Assembly: GCF_002950575.1 (NCBI RefSeq) | Contig: NZ_CP026923.1 | Span: 1,550,001 to 1,614,000 of the forward strand | Reading direction: 5' to 3' | DNA: 64,000 bases | Origin: Pontimonas salivibrio | GTDB lineage: Bacteria; Actinomycetota; Actinomycetes; Actinomycetales; Microbacteriaceae | Shown: in pieces, positions 1 through 8,129 of the stretch | Layout of the letters: every line of letters begins with the position of its first letter | How positions within the stretch are numbered: position 1 is the first letter of the stretch | Translations under genes and position numbers: made by a program | The notes under the pieces: generated by a model | Database searches by the model: none | Told to the model about the DNA's origin: nothing | Seen by the model: only the letters and a program-made list of their open reading frames with translations

Positions 1-341
1 TGGCGCTCCACCGGGTCCGCGGTGGGAACCTGAACCACCCCGCCATTGGCGGGGCCTTCCAACTCCACACCGTGGGAGCCAATGAGCCACCACTTCGGGT
101 CGGCTTCTGACACTTGGCGCAGGTTTGCAAGACCACGACCAGACACCAGCGCCACGGTGGTCTGTGGAGCAGCCGCCAAAGCTTCCACCGCTGCCCTGGC
201 CTTGGCGGTCATCCTCGCATCGTCTGGAACATCCACCAGGGGTGCGAGGGTTCCATCAAAATCGAGAGCCACCAGTAAGGGTTTAGCTGTCGCAGCGCGC
301 TGAAGCGCCCGCTCGATTGCCGCATAGTTCTGATCAGTCAC
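1..341 (-). CDS. otsB: Trehalose-6-phosphate phosphatase, 5' part only
   Basis: HAD-superfamily phosphatase that removes phosphate from trehalose 6-phosphate, the second step of the OtsAB trehalose pathway in the cytoplasm. Visible here are about 113 N-terminal residues beginning at a GTG codon (341-339). The catalytic HAD motif I (DFDGTLAP) lies near residue 24 and motif II (ALVSGRG) near residue 60. The rest of the gene lies beyond the left edge. It starts 16 nt after the otsA stop, so the two are almost certainly co-transcribed. No strong ribosome binding site is seen before the GTG. The family is certain from the motif and context; the exact start is less so. Confidence 0.88.
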   Translation of the reverse strand, partial: MTDQNYAAIERALQRAATAKPLLVALDFDGTLAPLVDVPDDARMTAKARAAVEALAAAPQTTVALVSGRGLANLRQVSEADPKWWLIGSHGVELEGPANGGVVQVPTADPVER

Positions 342-357
342 CGAAGGGCACCAACGT

Positions 358-1833
358 TTACCGGCGAGGCTTCGGGGTATGTGGGGTGACGGCATCGAGA
401 AAGCCGGTCGCCCAGCGTCGCACGTCGTGTTCTTCCACGGTGGCACGCAACTCGGCCATCCGCCTGGTCGCTTCAGCCACCGGCATGTGTGCTGCCGCCA
501 CAAACGCTTCTTTCATCCCATCGATGTCGTGGGGGTTCACCATCAAGGCCTGATCTAACTCGTCGGCTGCCCCCGTGAACTCACTCAACACCAGCACCCC
601 TTTGTTGTCGGTGCGTGCCGACACAAACTCTTTGGCCACCAGGTTCATCCCATCGCGAAGCGGGGTGACGACCATGACGTCACAGGCGAGGTAGAGGGCC
701 ATCATTTCTTCACGTGACATGTTTTGGTGCAAATAGACAATGGCGGGGCGATCCAAATGCCCAAAGTCCCCATTGATACGCCCAACCTGCAATTCAATGT
801 CGTCGCGCAGTTCCCGGTAGCTCTCCACACGCTCCCTCGACGGGCTTGCCAGTTGCACAAACACTGCGTCGCTGGCCTGCAGGGTGCCCTCTTCCAAGAG
901 TTCACCAAAGGCTTTCAGTCGATGACTGATGCCTTTGGTGTAATCGAGGCGGTCCACGCCCAGAAAAATCGTGTTGGGGTTACCCAACTCTTCGCGAATT
1001 TCCCGCGACCGTGCAATGACTGAGTCAGTCGTTGCCATCTCAACAATGGCCGCCTGGTCCAAAGAAATGGGGAACGCATCCACCCGCACTTCACGAGTTT
1101 TACTGGCCGTTACCGGAGGGGCGTGGGGGTCGCGGGGAAGTCGGGCGTCGACGGGCACCCGCACGATCGGTTTATTCATCGAATAGCCAAAATTCCGTCG
1201 CACCGCCTGTCGCATATTGGATGCGTCAGCTACACGTTGGAACCCCACCACGTCGGCGCCCAACAGCCCGTGCAAAATTTCTTGCCGCCAGGGCAACTGG
1301 GCGAAAAGTTCATAGGGGGGAAAAGGAATGTGGTGGAAATAGCCGATGCGCAGGTCAGGCCGAAGGCCCCTCAGCATTTGCGGGACAAGTTGAAGCTGGT
1401 AGTCCTGCACCCACACGAAACCGTCCTGCTCGGCAACGGATGCAGCCGCTTCGGCAAAACGCTGGTTCACCCGGGTGTAGGAGTCCCACCATTCGCGGTG
1501 AAACTCGGGAGGAACAATCACGTCGTGGTACAGCGGCCAGATGGTCGCGTTCGACATTCCTTCGTAGTGTTCAGCCAGTTCCTGTTCGCTCATCGACACC
1601 GGCACATAGTGGGTCTTATCGAGGCTGAAAGGTGCCAATTCAGTATCTGCTCGGCCGGGCCAACCCACCCAGGCCGCTTCGCGGCCGGCCATCACCGGCT
1701 GAAGGGCGGCCACCAGGCCGCCAGGACTAGTCACCCACTGGTCTTCACCATCAGCGGTCGGTTTTGCATCAATGGGTAGACGGTTAGAGACGATCACAAA
1801 ATCAACACGGGGTGTGCGGGTAGTGCGAGCCAT
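358..1833 (-). CDS. otsA: Alpha,alpha-trehalose-phosphate synthase (UDP-forming)
   Basis: GT20 glycosyltransferase joining UDP-glucose and glucose 6-phosphate into trehalose 6-phosphate, used for osmotic and stress protection. The 491-residue product has the family hallmarks: the N-terminal FVIVSNRLP, the GGLVAAL loop near residue 40, [22 protein letters not shown] in the C-terminal Rossmann fold, and [14 protein letters not shown] near the end. The open frame extends upstream, but the ATG at 1833-1831 (MARTTRT) is preceded by a strong GGGGAGGTGGG ribosome binding site, so I start it there. First gene of an otsA-otsB operon. Confidence 0.95.
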   Translation of the reverse strand: MARTTRTPRVDFVIVSNRLPIDAKPTADGEDQWVTSPGGLVAALQPVMAGREAAWVGWPGRADTELAPFSLDKTHYVPVSMSEQELAEHYEGMSNATIWPLYHDVIVPPEFHREWWDSYTRVNQRFAEAAASVAEQDGFVWVQDYQLQLVPQMLRGLRPDLRIGYFHHIPFPPYELFAQLPWRQEILHGLLGADVVGFQRVADASNMRQAVRRNFGYSMNKPIVRVPVDARLPRDPHAPPVTASKTREVRVDAFPISLDQAAIVEMATTDSVIARSREIREELGNPNTIFLGVDRLDYTKGISHRLKAFGELLEEGTLQASDAVFVQLASPSRERVESYRELRDDIELQVGRINGDFGHLDRPAIVYLHQNMSREEMMALYLACDVMVVTPLRDGMNLVAKEFVSARTDNKGVLVLSEFTGAADELDQALMVNPHDIDGMKEAFVAAAHMPVAEATRRMAELRATVEEHDVRRWATGFLDAVTPHTPKPRR

Positions 1834-1973
1834 CAACTTCCCACCTCCCCGAGCACATTTGACGGCTTTCAGGCTAGCACCGGGCGAATTGTCGGGAAAA
1901 AGACAGCGAGGACTTTGCCAACACGTCACCTTTTAGTCACCTCGCTCCAAGTCGACCGCGGGAGGATGACGTC

Positions 1974-2834
1974 ATGGTTCAGATTGGAATGAGCACCAGC
2001 TGCACACACAGCTATCCCCTGGAGGAAACCTTCCGACTGTCGGCCGATATCGGCTTTGACGGCATTGAAGTGATGGTCATGCACGACCCGCGCACCCGCA
2101 GTGCCGAAGCGCTCACCACGTTGGCTGCCGAATATTCACAGCCCATCCTCTCCGTTCACGCCCCCGTGCTGTTGGCGACCAGTTTTGTGTTCGGGCTTTC
2201 CGCCAAATCGAAGCTGGAAAAATCGGCGCAACTCGCCCGCGCTGTTGGCGCCCCCACGGTCGTTGTTCACCCACCGTTTCGGTGGCAGGGCGGCTACAGC
2301 AAAGTCTTTGCAGAAATTGTTGGCGAAATCGCCCACGACTACGGTGTCGAAATCGCGGTCGAAAACATGTTTGGTTGGAATGCCGGCCGTGCACACCTCG
2401 ATGCCTACGCCCCCACGTGGAACCCAGGCGCCCTGCCGATCGATGCGCTCACGTTGGACTTTTCCCACGCTGCCCTCAACGGCTCCAGCGGTTTAGATCT
2501 CGCCCAAGATTGGGGCGAGCGTCTTCGACACGTGCACCTGTGTGATGGGACTTTTCCTGATGACAACCCCCACCTTTTCGATGAGCACCTCGCCCCGGGT
2601 GACGGATCTCAACCCATTGGTGGAGTGTTGGAACAACTCACCCAGTCGGGCTTTGACGGTGCGGTGATTGCCGAAGTCTCAACCGCTAAAGATCGCACCC
2701 GGGCGGCAAAAGTCGAGCGTCTCACGCGTACGCTGGAATTTGCCAAAAGCCAGCACAGCCACGCGGTCACCACACTTCCACTGGCTCAACCTCTTCCCGA
2801 ACGGGAACAGGTTGTGTTAGCCAAGGCCAGCTGA
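1974..2834 (+). CDS. Sugar phosphate isomerase/epimerase-like TIM barrel protein
   Basis: Protein of 286 residues of the AP-endonuclease-2/xylose-isomerase-like TIM barrel family (PF01261 type). Motifs include IGMSTSCTHSYPLEE at the start, GFDGIEV, SVHAPV, VVHPPFRWQGGY, VENMFGW, LTLDFSHA and HVHLCDG; the His/Glu/Asp set fits a metal site. The GGAGGATGACGTC ribosome binding site supports the ATG. It sits head to head with otsA over 140 bp. Members act as isomerases, epimerases or dehydratases on sugars or inositol; the substrate cannot be read from sequence. It is only distantly similar to the oiaC gene at 10.9 kb. Confidence 0.8.
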   Translation: MVQIGMSTSCTHSYPLEETFRLSADIGFDGIEVMVMHDPRTRSAEALTTLAAEYSQPILSVHAPVLLATSFVFGLSAKSKLEKSAQLARAVGAPTVVVHPPFRWQGGYSKVFAEIVGEIAHDYGVEIAVENMFGWNAGRAHLDAYAPTWNPGALPIDALTLDFSHAALNGSSGLDLAQDWGERLRHVHLCDGTFPDDNPHLFDEHLAPGDGSQPIGGVLEQLTQSGFDGAVIAEVSTAKDRTRAAKVERLTRTLEFAKSQHSHAVTTLPLAQPLPEREQVVLAKAS

Positions 2835-2920
2835 ACCAAAGCGCACTGAAACAAAGCACACTGCGCTGGCAGAAACGCCCAGCCCTCTGATTCACCCGGG
2901 TCACCTCCAGGGGTTTTCGC

Positions 2921-2926
2921 TAACCT
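2921..2926 (+). promoter_or_regulatory. -10 box (TAACCT) of a leaderless promoter
   Basis: TAACCT is followed by exactly six bases (GGGGCC) and then the ATG at 2933. This TANNNT-N6-start layout is the actinobacterial leaderless pattern and supports the small gene downstream as real. Confidence 0.5.
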
Positions 2927-2932
2927 GGGGCC

Positions 2933-3133
2933 ATGCGCCGGTTTCTTTTTAGTAGCAGTGTGATCTCCGCGGTTGCCTCCGGAGCGGGTTTACTGCGCCA
3001 AACCATCAAAAACCCGTGGAGTTGGCGCACGGCATTGCTCTGGATTAGTTGGGTGATTTCGGTGGTGTTGGCGGTGACCAGTGTGATTGACCGGGGACGA
3101 CTCCCCGACGACATCACTCAGGGCACACGCTAA
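2933..3133 (+). CDS. Small hypothetical membrane protein
   Basis: 66-residue protein of unknown function. Residues about 6-22 are weakly hydrophobic and 33-53 (LLWISWVISVVLAVTSV) form a clear membrane segment, followed by a charged tail. It has a leaderless-type start (TAACCT six bases before the ATG). Its last four bases overlap the end of the convergent LysE gene. It looks like a conserved small actinobacterial protein rather than a random frame, but no function can be assigned. Confidence 0.6.
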   Translation: MRRFLFSSSVISAVASGAGLLRQTIKNPWSWRTALLWISWVISVVLAVTSVIDRGRLPDDITQGTR

Positions 3134-3768
3134 GGCGAGCTCAACGCGTCATAGAGCATGTACACGCCCAAGCCACCAAGGGCTACCCCACCGCCAGCGC
3201 GTACCGCTTCTAGTCTCTTTGCCGAACCGGCAAACCATTCGCGGGCAAAGCCCGCGCCTACAGCCCACACCGAATCGCTGGTGATGCCAATCACCAGAAA
3301 CACAGCGCCCAAAAACAACATTTGCCACACCACGGAAATGCCGTTGGGGGTGACAAATGCGGGCATGGTGGCGACAAAAAAGACCAACGTTTTGGGGTTA
3401 GTGATGCCCACGCCGATGGATTCCACAAACAACCTTGACCCTCGCGGTTTGGTGCGCACTTTCTCCACTTTGGTGTGATCTTTCCGAGCGATAATCGCTT
3501 GGAGGGCGAGAAGCAAAATAATGATGGCCCCACCCAGCTTGAGGGCGAAAAACAGTGGTGGCACAGCAATGACTAGTGCTCCAAGACCGAGGGCGACGGC
3601 GAGTATTTGAATGCCCACCCCGGCACCATTACCCAACACGCTAATCAGGGCAGCGCGTTTACCCCAGGCCAGGGCCCGGCCGATGGAGTAGAGGACGCTT
3701 GGCCCGGGGATGACAATAATCACCAACGACAACAGGGTGAAGGCTAAAAGGTTGGACGCAGTGATCAC
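3130..3768 (-). CDS. LysE/RhtB family amino acid exporter
   Basis: Polytopic membrane exporter of the LysE/RhtB family, normally exporting amino acids or derivatives. Family signature VIIVIPGPSVLYSIGRAL lies near the N-terminus, with a second block GVGITNPKTLVFFVA in the middle; about five to six hydrophobic segments over 212 residues, the usual length. A TTG at 3807 would add 13 residues, but the GTG at 3768 lies six bases after a TACACT -10 box and gives the standard family N-terminus, so I prefer it. The substrate is unknown. Confidence 0.88.
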   Translation of the reverse strand: MITASNLLAFTLLSLVIIVIPGPSVLYSIGRALAWGKRAALISVLGNGAGVGIQILAVALGLGALVIAVPPLFFALKLGGAIIILLLALQAIIARKDHTKVEKVRTKPRGSRLFVESIGVGITNPKTLVFFVATMPAFVTPNGISVVWQMLFLGAVFLVIGITSDSVWAVGAGFAREWFAGSAKRLEAVRAGGGVALGGLGVYMLYDALSSP

Positions 3769-3774
3769 TAGGCG

Positions 3775-3780
3775 AGTGTA
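3775..3780 (-). promoter_or_regulatory. -10 box (TACACT) of leaderless LysE promoter
   Basis: On the minus strand TACACT is followed by six bases (CGCCTA) and the GTG start at 3768. No ribosome binding site precedes this GTG, consistent with a leaderless transcript. Confidence 0.5.
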
Positions 3781-3849
3781 GGGCCAGGTGGACGACACGG
3801 TGGCCAATTAGGCTGGAAGTACCCACAGCAACACAGGACGGGGGAAACG

Positions 3850-4152
3850 GTGTCAACACTGAGCGTGGTCACGGACGTGTTCTTGTCTAAAAGAGAAGCG
3901 CTCGCCCAACTCGAAGTGGTTCTGAATGTGCGCGCCGACCGGCGCGACCCCACCAACCCCTACCTGTTTATGCCCACTGGCACCGTGCTCACCATTGAGG
4001 TGCCCAAGTTTGGCGAAGACCTCCCCCTCACTTTGGACCTTCGAGCCGATATTCCACACGCTGTGTTGGTGGAACAGGCTGAGTCGTTGGCGAAGCAGCT
4101 AGGTGACGATTTGGGGTGGAGTTGCATCATTTTGGAGGGTCAGCCCGAGTGA
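3850..4152 (+). CDS. Hypothetical protein upstream of K+ channel
   Basis: 100-residue soluble protein with no recognised family. It begins with a GTG preceded by GGGGAAAC, and ends in a GTGA overlap with the downstream potassium channel, implying translational coupling. The sequence is mixed alpha/beta (TVLTIEVPKFGEDLPLTLDL in the middle, a hydrophobic C-terminal strand). The coupling suggests it may act with or regulate the channel, but this is inference only. Confidence 0.65.
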   Translation: MSTLSVVTDVFLSKREALAQLEVVLNVRADRRDPTNPYLFMPTGTVLTIEVPKFGEDLPLTLDLRADIPHAVLVEQAESLAKQLGDDLGWSCIILEGQPE

Positions 4153-4871
4153 GAGCACACGCCTGGGAGCGGGCAACAGAAATTCCCCTGCTCATTGCCG
4201 GTTTTCTGTTCCTGTTTTCCTACTCATGGCAGGTTCTCGCCGACCCTTCACCGGAGGTCTATTTTGCGTGGGAACTTGTGGCGATTGTGGTGTGGGTGTT
4301 TTTCGGCGCTGACTATGTAGTGCGGTTGATTCTCGCCCGCCAGAGGGTGCGCTGGTTTTTTCGCAACATTCTGGATTTTCTTGTACTGGTCCTCCCACCC
4401 CTTCGACCACTGCGCCTGGTCCGACTCTTGGTGTTGGTGCGTGTCTTCAGGCGAAATGCCCCACGTCTGATTCGAAACCGGATTTTGGCTTTTGCGTCGA
4501 TTGCCACCGTGTTACTGGTTTATATCGCTTCCCTCGCGGTGTTGGAAGCGGAGCGAAACGTCGGAGCAATCACCACGTTTGGGGAAGCATTGTGGTGGTC
4601 ACTGGTAACCGTGACCACCGTCGGTTACGGCGATTACACACCGGTGTCGTTCATTGGCCGGGCGATTGCAGTCGGCCTGATGCTGGGTGGCGTGGTGTTG
4701 GTGGGCATCATTGTCGGCACCTTGGGCTCCTGGATTATTCAAAGTGTCAGCGAAGACAACGAAGAAGCCATCGACGAAACGACGGATGCCGTCATTGCCC
4801 TGCGCGATGAGGTCCGGCAACTACGCGCGGCGCTAGAAGACCAAGGCGTTGACACCGAAAAACGCCTCTAA
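4149..4871 (+). CDS. Voltage-gated-like potassium channel
   Basis: Six-helix cation channel of 240 residues. The pore selectivity filter TVTTVGYGDYTP is present near residue 155, followed by the last membrane helix. An arginine-rich helix (RPLRLVRLLVLVRVFRR) resembles a voltage-sensor S4. The C-terminus is a short coiled-coil-like tail (DAVIALRDEVRQLRAALE) that could drive tetramerisation. The GTG at 4149 overlaps the previous stop as GTGA, so I use it instead of the upstream in-frame ATG at 4116, which would lie inside the previous gene. Role: K+ flux and membrane potential. Confidence 0.9.
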   Translation: MRAHAWERATEIPLLIAGFLFLFSYSWQVLADPSPEVYFAWELVAIVVWVFFGADYVVRLILARQRVRWFFRNILDFLVLVLPPLRPLRLVRLLVLVRVFRRNAPRLIRNRILAFASIATVLLVYIASLAVLEAERNVGAITTFGEALWWSLVTVTTVGYGDYTPVSFIGRAIAVGLMLGGVVLVGIIVGTLGSWIIQSVSEDNEEAIDETTDAVIALRDEVRQLRAALEDQGVDTEKRL

Positions 4872-4986
4872 GAACACCTCCAAGAACGCCTCACGTTTTT
4901 GGGTTCTCCACAAACCCATCGCCGGGGCACACATATATCCCAGACACCCCTATCCCGGACAGTCATAGGACTGTGCAACGCTGGAG

Positions 4987-5016
4987 GCCTTGGCAGCGCA
5001 CGCCTTGGCAGCGCAC
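4987..5016. repeat. Perfect 15-bp tandem duplication
   Basis: Two adjoining identical copies of GCCTTGGCAGCGCAC (4987-5001 and 5002-5016) in the 181-bp gap between the K+ channel and the hydrolase-OsmC gene, just before the latter's CGAGGAG ribosome binding site. The start of the same gap has an imperfect duplication of AAGAACRCCTC. Probably replication slippage in the leader; no function is evident. Confidence 0.7.
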
Positions 5017-5052
5017 ACCGGGGCGCGCACCGAGTCATTCGAGGAGTAGCCG

Positions 5053-6270
5053 ATGAGAAGCGAAGAGTTTGTTTTCGAAGGATCCATGGGGCCACTATCG
5101 GGAAGGCTGAGCCTGCCCGATCGCCCCGTCACCCACAGTGCACTGTTCGCGCACTGCTTCACCTGCTCCAAGGACATCCCTGCGGCGAAGCGCATCACCA
5201 GTGCCCTCGCCGCGCGGGGTATCGCGGTGTTGAGTTTTGACTTCACTGGCCTTGGCCACTCGGATGGGGAGTTTGAAAACACCAACTTCAGCTCCAACGT
5301 CGAAGACCTCCGCGCCGCAGCAACAGCACTAGAGACGCGGGTTGCGCCACCCAGTCTCTTGGTGGGCCACTCCTTGGGAGGTGCGGCGGTCATTGCCGCA
5401 GCACCCACACTGCCTTCCGTGAAAGCTGTCGCCACCATTGGGGCACCATCTGACCCCGAACACGTTCAAGGCCTCTTTCGTGATCGGGTCCCAGAAATTA
5501 ACGACCGCGGCTTTGCCGAGGTTGACCTCGCCGGCCGCACCTTCACCATCACCAAGCAGTTCGTTGACGACGTGGGTAGCGCCAATCTTCACGGGGCCCT
5601 GTTGAAGTTAGACGCTGCTCTGTTGATCATGCATTCTCCGGTTGATGAGATTGTGAATGTGTCCAATGCGGCAGAAATCTTCACAGCTGCCCTGCACCCC
5701 AAGTCGTATGTGTCACTGGATGACGCCGACCATTTGATGCGGCGGGTGGCCGATGCAGAATATGCCGCCTCAGTCATCACCGCCTGGGCTGGCCGCTATC
5801 TCCCCCCAGCCCCGCCAGGCAGCGCTCAGAATGCACCCGATGGTGACGTGTTGGTCTCTGAGGTGTCCCCTGACGGTTTTGCCCACGACGTGTTGGTCGC
5901 AGGAACACACCAATTAAGCGCTGACGAACCAGAGGATGTGGGTGGGACAAACACCGGCCCCACCCCTTACCAATTCCTCGCTGCAGGGTTAGGTGCCTGC
6001 ACATCAATGACCATTCGCCTCTACGCGAGGCGGAAAAAGATTCCCCTCGACCACGTGTCAGTGACCGTTCGGCACGATAAACGCCACGCTGTGGAGTGTG
6101 AACAATGCGAAACGACGGAGCCGAAAGTTGACCACTTTCAGCGCAATATTCGACTGACAGGCGAGCTGAGTGAGGATCAAGTGGCCTCGATGTTGGCGAT
6201 TGCCGATAAATGCCCGGTCCACCGCACCCTCGAGCGAAGCTCACACATTAGTACGACGAGAGTGGCCTGA
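5053..6270 (+). CDS. Bifunctional alpha/beta hydrolase - OsmC family protein
   Basis: 405-residue fusion. Residues 1 to about 255 are an alpha/beta hydrolase with nucleophile elbow GHSLGGAAV near residue 100, an acid near HSPVDEIV and a histidine in DDADHLM. Residues about 270-405 are an OsmC/Ohr-type domain with the two redox cysteines in GACTSMTIRLYA and DKCPVHRTLE. OsmC proteins reduce organic hydroperoxides; this fusion is a known architecture. GAGGAG precedes the ATG at good spacing. Likely role: detoxification of peroxides or hydrolysis of activated acyl compounds; the substrate is unknown. Confidence 0.9.
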   Translation: MRSEEFVFEGSMGPLSGRLSLPDRPVTHSALFAHCFTCSKDIPAAKRITSALAARGIAVLSFDFTGLGHSDGEFENTNFSSNVEDLRAAATALETRVAPPSLLVGHSLGGAAVIAAAPTLPSVKAVATIGAPSDPEHVQGLFRDRVPEINDRGFAEVDLAGRTFTITKQFVDDVGSANLHGALLKLDAALLIMHSPVDEIVNVSNAAEIFTAALHPKSYVSLDDADHLMRRVADAEYAASVITAWAGRYLPPAPPGSAQNAPDGDVLVSEVSPDGFAHDVLVAGTHQLSADEPEDVGGTNTGPTPYQFLAAGLGACTSMTIRLYARRKKIPLDHVSVTVRHDKRHAVECEQCETTEPKVDHFQRNIRLTGELSEDQVASMLAIADKCPVHRTLERSSHISTTRVA

Positions 6271-6325
6271 CAGTCACACACCCTGCTTGGTGGTTGTCAG
6301 TGCTTGTGCTCTCAGGCGCTGTGTC

Positions 6326-6709
6326 TCAGGCTTTCTGGCTTGAGACGGGAAACACGAAGAAGCGAAGGCCCGTAAACAGCAGCCCGCCGACCAACACCAG
6401 CACGAGAGCTTCCACCACGTAGTGGTTAAACGACCAGAAGACCGTAAACACTGTTAAGAATCCGAGGTTTAGCAGGTAGCCCACAGTGTGGACAAGCAGA
6501 AACCGCCACGTTGCTTCGCGGTCGTCCCGTCCGCTGCGAAACGCGAAACCGCGGTTGACAAAATAGCTCGCCACGACTGCTGCGGGATACACCAGCGCGA
6601 TTGCGGTGACCGGTGGGACGGCTAGCAGCGTGAGCGCCCAATACGCAAGATAAATGGCCACCGTCATGCCGGCGCCGGTCATCGAATAGCGAACGAGTGA
6701 CGAAACCAT
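6326..6709 (-). CDS. GtrA-like membrane protein
   Basis: 127-residue protein with four predicted membrane segments, of the GtrA/DPMS flippase-related family often tied to polyprenyl-linked sugar transfer. The start LVRYSMTGAGMTV, the middle YFVNRGFAFRSG and the C-terminal LRFFVFP fit the family. The open frame runs 72 codons further upstream, but that part has no membrane segments and contains a hairpin; the ATG at 6709 directly after GGGGAG gives the usual family length. Confidence 0.8.
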   Translation of the reverse strand: MVSSLVRYSMTGAGMTVAIYLAYWALTLLAVPPVTAIALVYPAAVVASYFVNRGFAFRSGRDDREATWRFLLVHTVGYLLNLGFLTVFTVFWSFNHYVVEALVLVLVGGLLFTGLRFFVFPVSSQKA

Positions 6710-6734
6710 CTGCTCCCCAAAGCCTGAATACCCG

Positions 6735-6773
6735 GTATCCCAGTGCGACTGCATCGCATTCGCACTGGGATAC
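6735..6773. repeat. Perfect 14-bp inverted repeat upstream of the GtrA gene
   Basis: Left arm GTATCCCAGTGCGA (6735-6748), an 11-nt loop and right arm TCGCACTGGGATAC (6760-6773) match perfectly. It lies 25 nt before the GtrA start codon and about 125 nt before the divergent cupin gene. There is no T-run, so it is not a classical terminator; it could be an operator for a dimeric regulator or a leader hairpin. Confidence 0.8.
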
Positions 6774-6886
6774 TGCATGTCCCTCGGCTGATCGACATCC
6801 CGCCCATCGACATCACACCCAGCCCCAGACAACACATGGCAATAATCCCCCAAACGTTGGTGCCCACTCCTTGGTGACCTGCTTGC

Positions 6887-6892
6887 TAGCCT
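6887..6892 (+). promoter_or_regulatory. -10 box (TAGCCT) of leaderless cupin promoter
   Basis: TAGCCT is followed by seven bases and the ATG at 6900, with no separate ribosome binding site at normal distance. Confidence 0.45.
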
Positions 6893-6899
6893 TCGGGGC

Positions 6900-7328
6900 A
6901 TGAGTAATTTCAGCGTGACGAACATTGGCCCAATGGATTCCTGGCGGGAACACTTCGGTGGGTTTGTTCCCGAGACCAGCCGCGACGGTAGACGGGTGGT
7001 CGATCACGAGCTGGACACCGAAATCATCGGCTTTACGGCCACCGCTTACGAACCAGGCGAAGAAGCCGGCTACTGGCACAGCCACTCAACGCTCGAAGAG
7101 GTCTACGTCTTTTTAGAAGGCGAAGGCCAAATGGGCCTCGATGACCAAGTCATCGACGTCCACCCCGGAACGGTTGTCCACGTGGGAACGGGCGTCATGC
7201 GTACCTGGCGCGCACTCCCGGACTCCCCCGCCCAGTTGCGCTGGTTGTGTCTGCGTGCAGGGCAGATCCCCCTACCGGCCATTCCGGATGATGCGATTCC
7301 TATTCGCGACATTCCGATGCCCTGGTAG
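6900..7328 (+). CDS. Cupin domain protein
   Basis: 142-residue single-domain cupin. The first cupin motif shows metal-type histidines and glutamate in YWHSHSTLEEVYVFLEGEG; the second motif (HPGTVVHVGTGVMRTW) keeps one histidine. The family includes isomerases, dioxygenases and sugar-binding proteins; the substrate is unknown. The last 17 codons, ending IRDIPMPW, occur again in degraded form at 12.6 kb on the far side of the apionate island, so this 3' end appears to mark an insertion site. Confidence 0.85.
   Translation: MSNFSVTNIGPMDSWREHFGGFVPETSRDGRRVVDHELDTEIIGFTATAYEPGEEAGYWHSHSTLEEVYVFLEGEGQMGLDDQVIDVHPGTVVHVGTGVMRTWRALPDSPAQLRWLCLRAGQIPLPAIPDDAIPIRDIPMPW
7276..7328 (+). repeat. Left copy of 53-bp direct repeat flanking the apionate island
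   Basis: The last 53 bp of the cupin gene including its stop codon. The right copy is at 12611-12663; 49 of 53 bases match, with differences at repeat positions 10, 17, 26 and 42. Weaker similarity, interrupted by a 2-nt insertion, continues about 40 bp upstream of both copies. Same orientation; about 5.3 kb apart. Confidence 0.9.
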
Positions 7329-7394
7329 CGGTTACGCACTCACATTCACTTCCGATCGCGATGTAGTGAGCCCTGCTGGCTGTGGTAACCACCG

Positions 7395-8129
7395 CTAAGA
7401 ACTACTCGCGGCCTTTAGCCTCCGTGCTGCGGTGGTCATGTGCCCGGCCATTGCGGACGCGGCGGCATCACCGTCACGAGCCCTTATCGCGTCATAAACC
7501 TGAGCGTGCTCCCGGAGCGCGACTTCGGCCTGTTCTGAATCTTGAACGGCCCGGTCTGCCCACACGCGTAGGAGAGACCTGATGATCTGAAGAGTGTCCA
7601 GCAAGACGGCATTGGCTGTCGCCTCTGCAAGCTCCAGATGAAATCTCAGGTCAGCCTCTACGAACGCTCCCATATTGTGTAGCGACGACTCCATCGCGGC
7701 CAGGTGTTCCGCGAGGCGCGATACCGACATTTCCGACATTCTCTCGGCAGCAAGTCGCGCCGCATAAATCTCCAGGGCGCCGCGCATTTCAATCAATTCT
7801 TCAGTAGATCGCTTACCGATAAGAATCCCCCACCGCAGACTTTGGGGCAGAAGTTCACTCGTTGAACCCCGCAAGTAGGTACCCGAACCCGGTCGAACAT
7901 CCACAACGCCGAGAATTTCGAGGGCCGCGAGCGCCTCCCGGACCGCTGACCTGCCGACTGCGAGCACCTTCGCGAGTTCCCTCTCGGGAGGAAGGCGGGT
8001 TCCGGGGGAGATTGAGCCGCTGGTGAAGAGGTCCAGCAGGCTTGTCGCAACGGTCGAGACCGACTTCTCGCTGGTTAACGGCGTGAGCGCCCCGCTAATG
8101 TCGGAGCTGTCGTCAGGATAGGCCGGCAT
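7395..8129 (-). CDS. GntR/FadR-family transcriptional regulator of the apionate island
   Basis: DNA-binding regulator of about 244 residues. Winged helix near residues 25-85 (PGTRLPPERELAKVL, GRSAVREALAALEILG, RPGSGTYL) is typical of GntR. The C-terminal all-helical FCD domain carries ligand/metal residues in EMRGALEIYAARLAAERM and DLRFHLELAEAT plus a later histidine. The ATG at 8129 overlaps the end of apnL by 17 nt; longer starts inside apnL are possible. Last gene of the minus-strand SDR-apnL-gntR operon. It probably senses an apionate-pathway metabolite and binds the palindrome at 10724. Confidence 0.88.
   Translation of the reverse strand: MPAYPDDSSDISGALTPLTSEKSVSTVATSLLDLFTSGSISPGTRLPPERELAKVLAVGRSAVREALAALEILGVVDVRPGSGTYLRGSTSELLPQSLRWGILIGKRSTEELIEMRGALEIYAARLAAERMSEMSVSRLAEHLAAMESSLHNMGAFVEADLRFHLELAEATANAVLLDTLQIIRSLLRVWADRAVQDSEQAEVALREHAQVYDAIRARDGDAAASAMAGHMTTAARRLKAASSS

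Noticed and set aside
1123-1779. Long open frame (218 codons) on the plus strand opposite otsA
   Set aside because: Antisense shadow of a clear GT20 gene; no domain-like content.
6710-6925. N-terminal extension of the GtrA-like protein up to 6925
   Set aside because: No membrane segments, contains the hairpin and overlaps the divergent cupin start; the family length is met from 6709.
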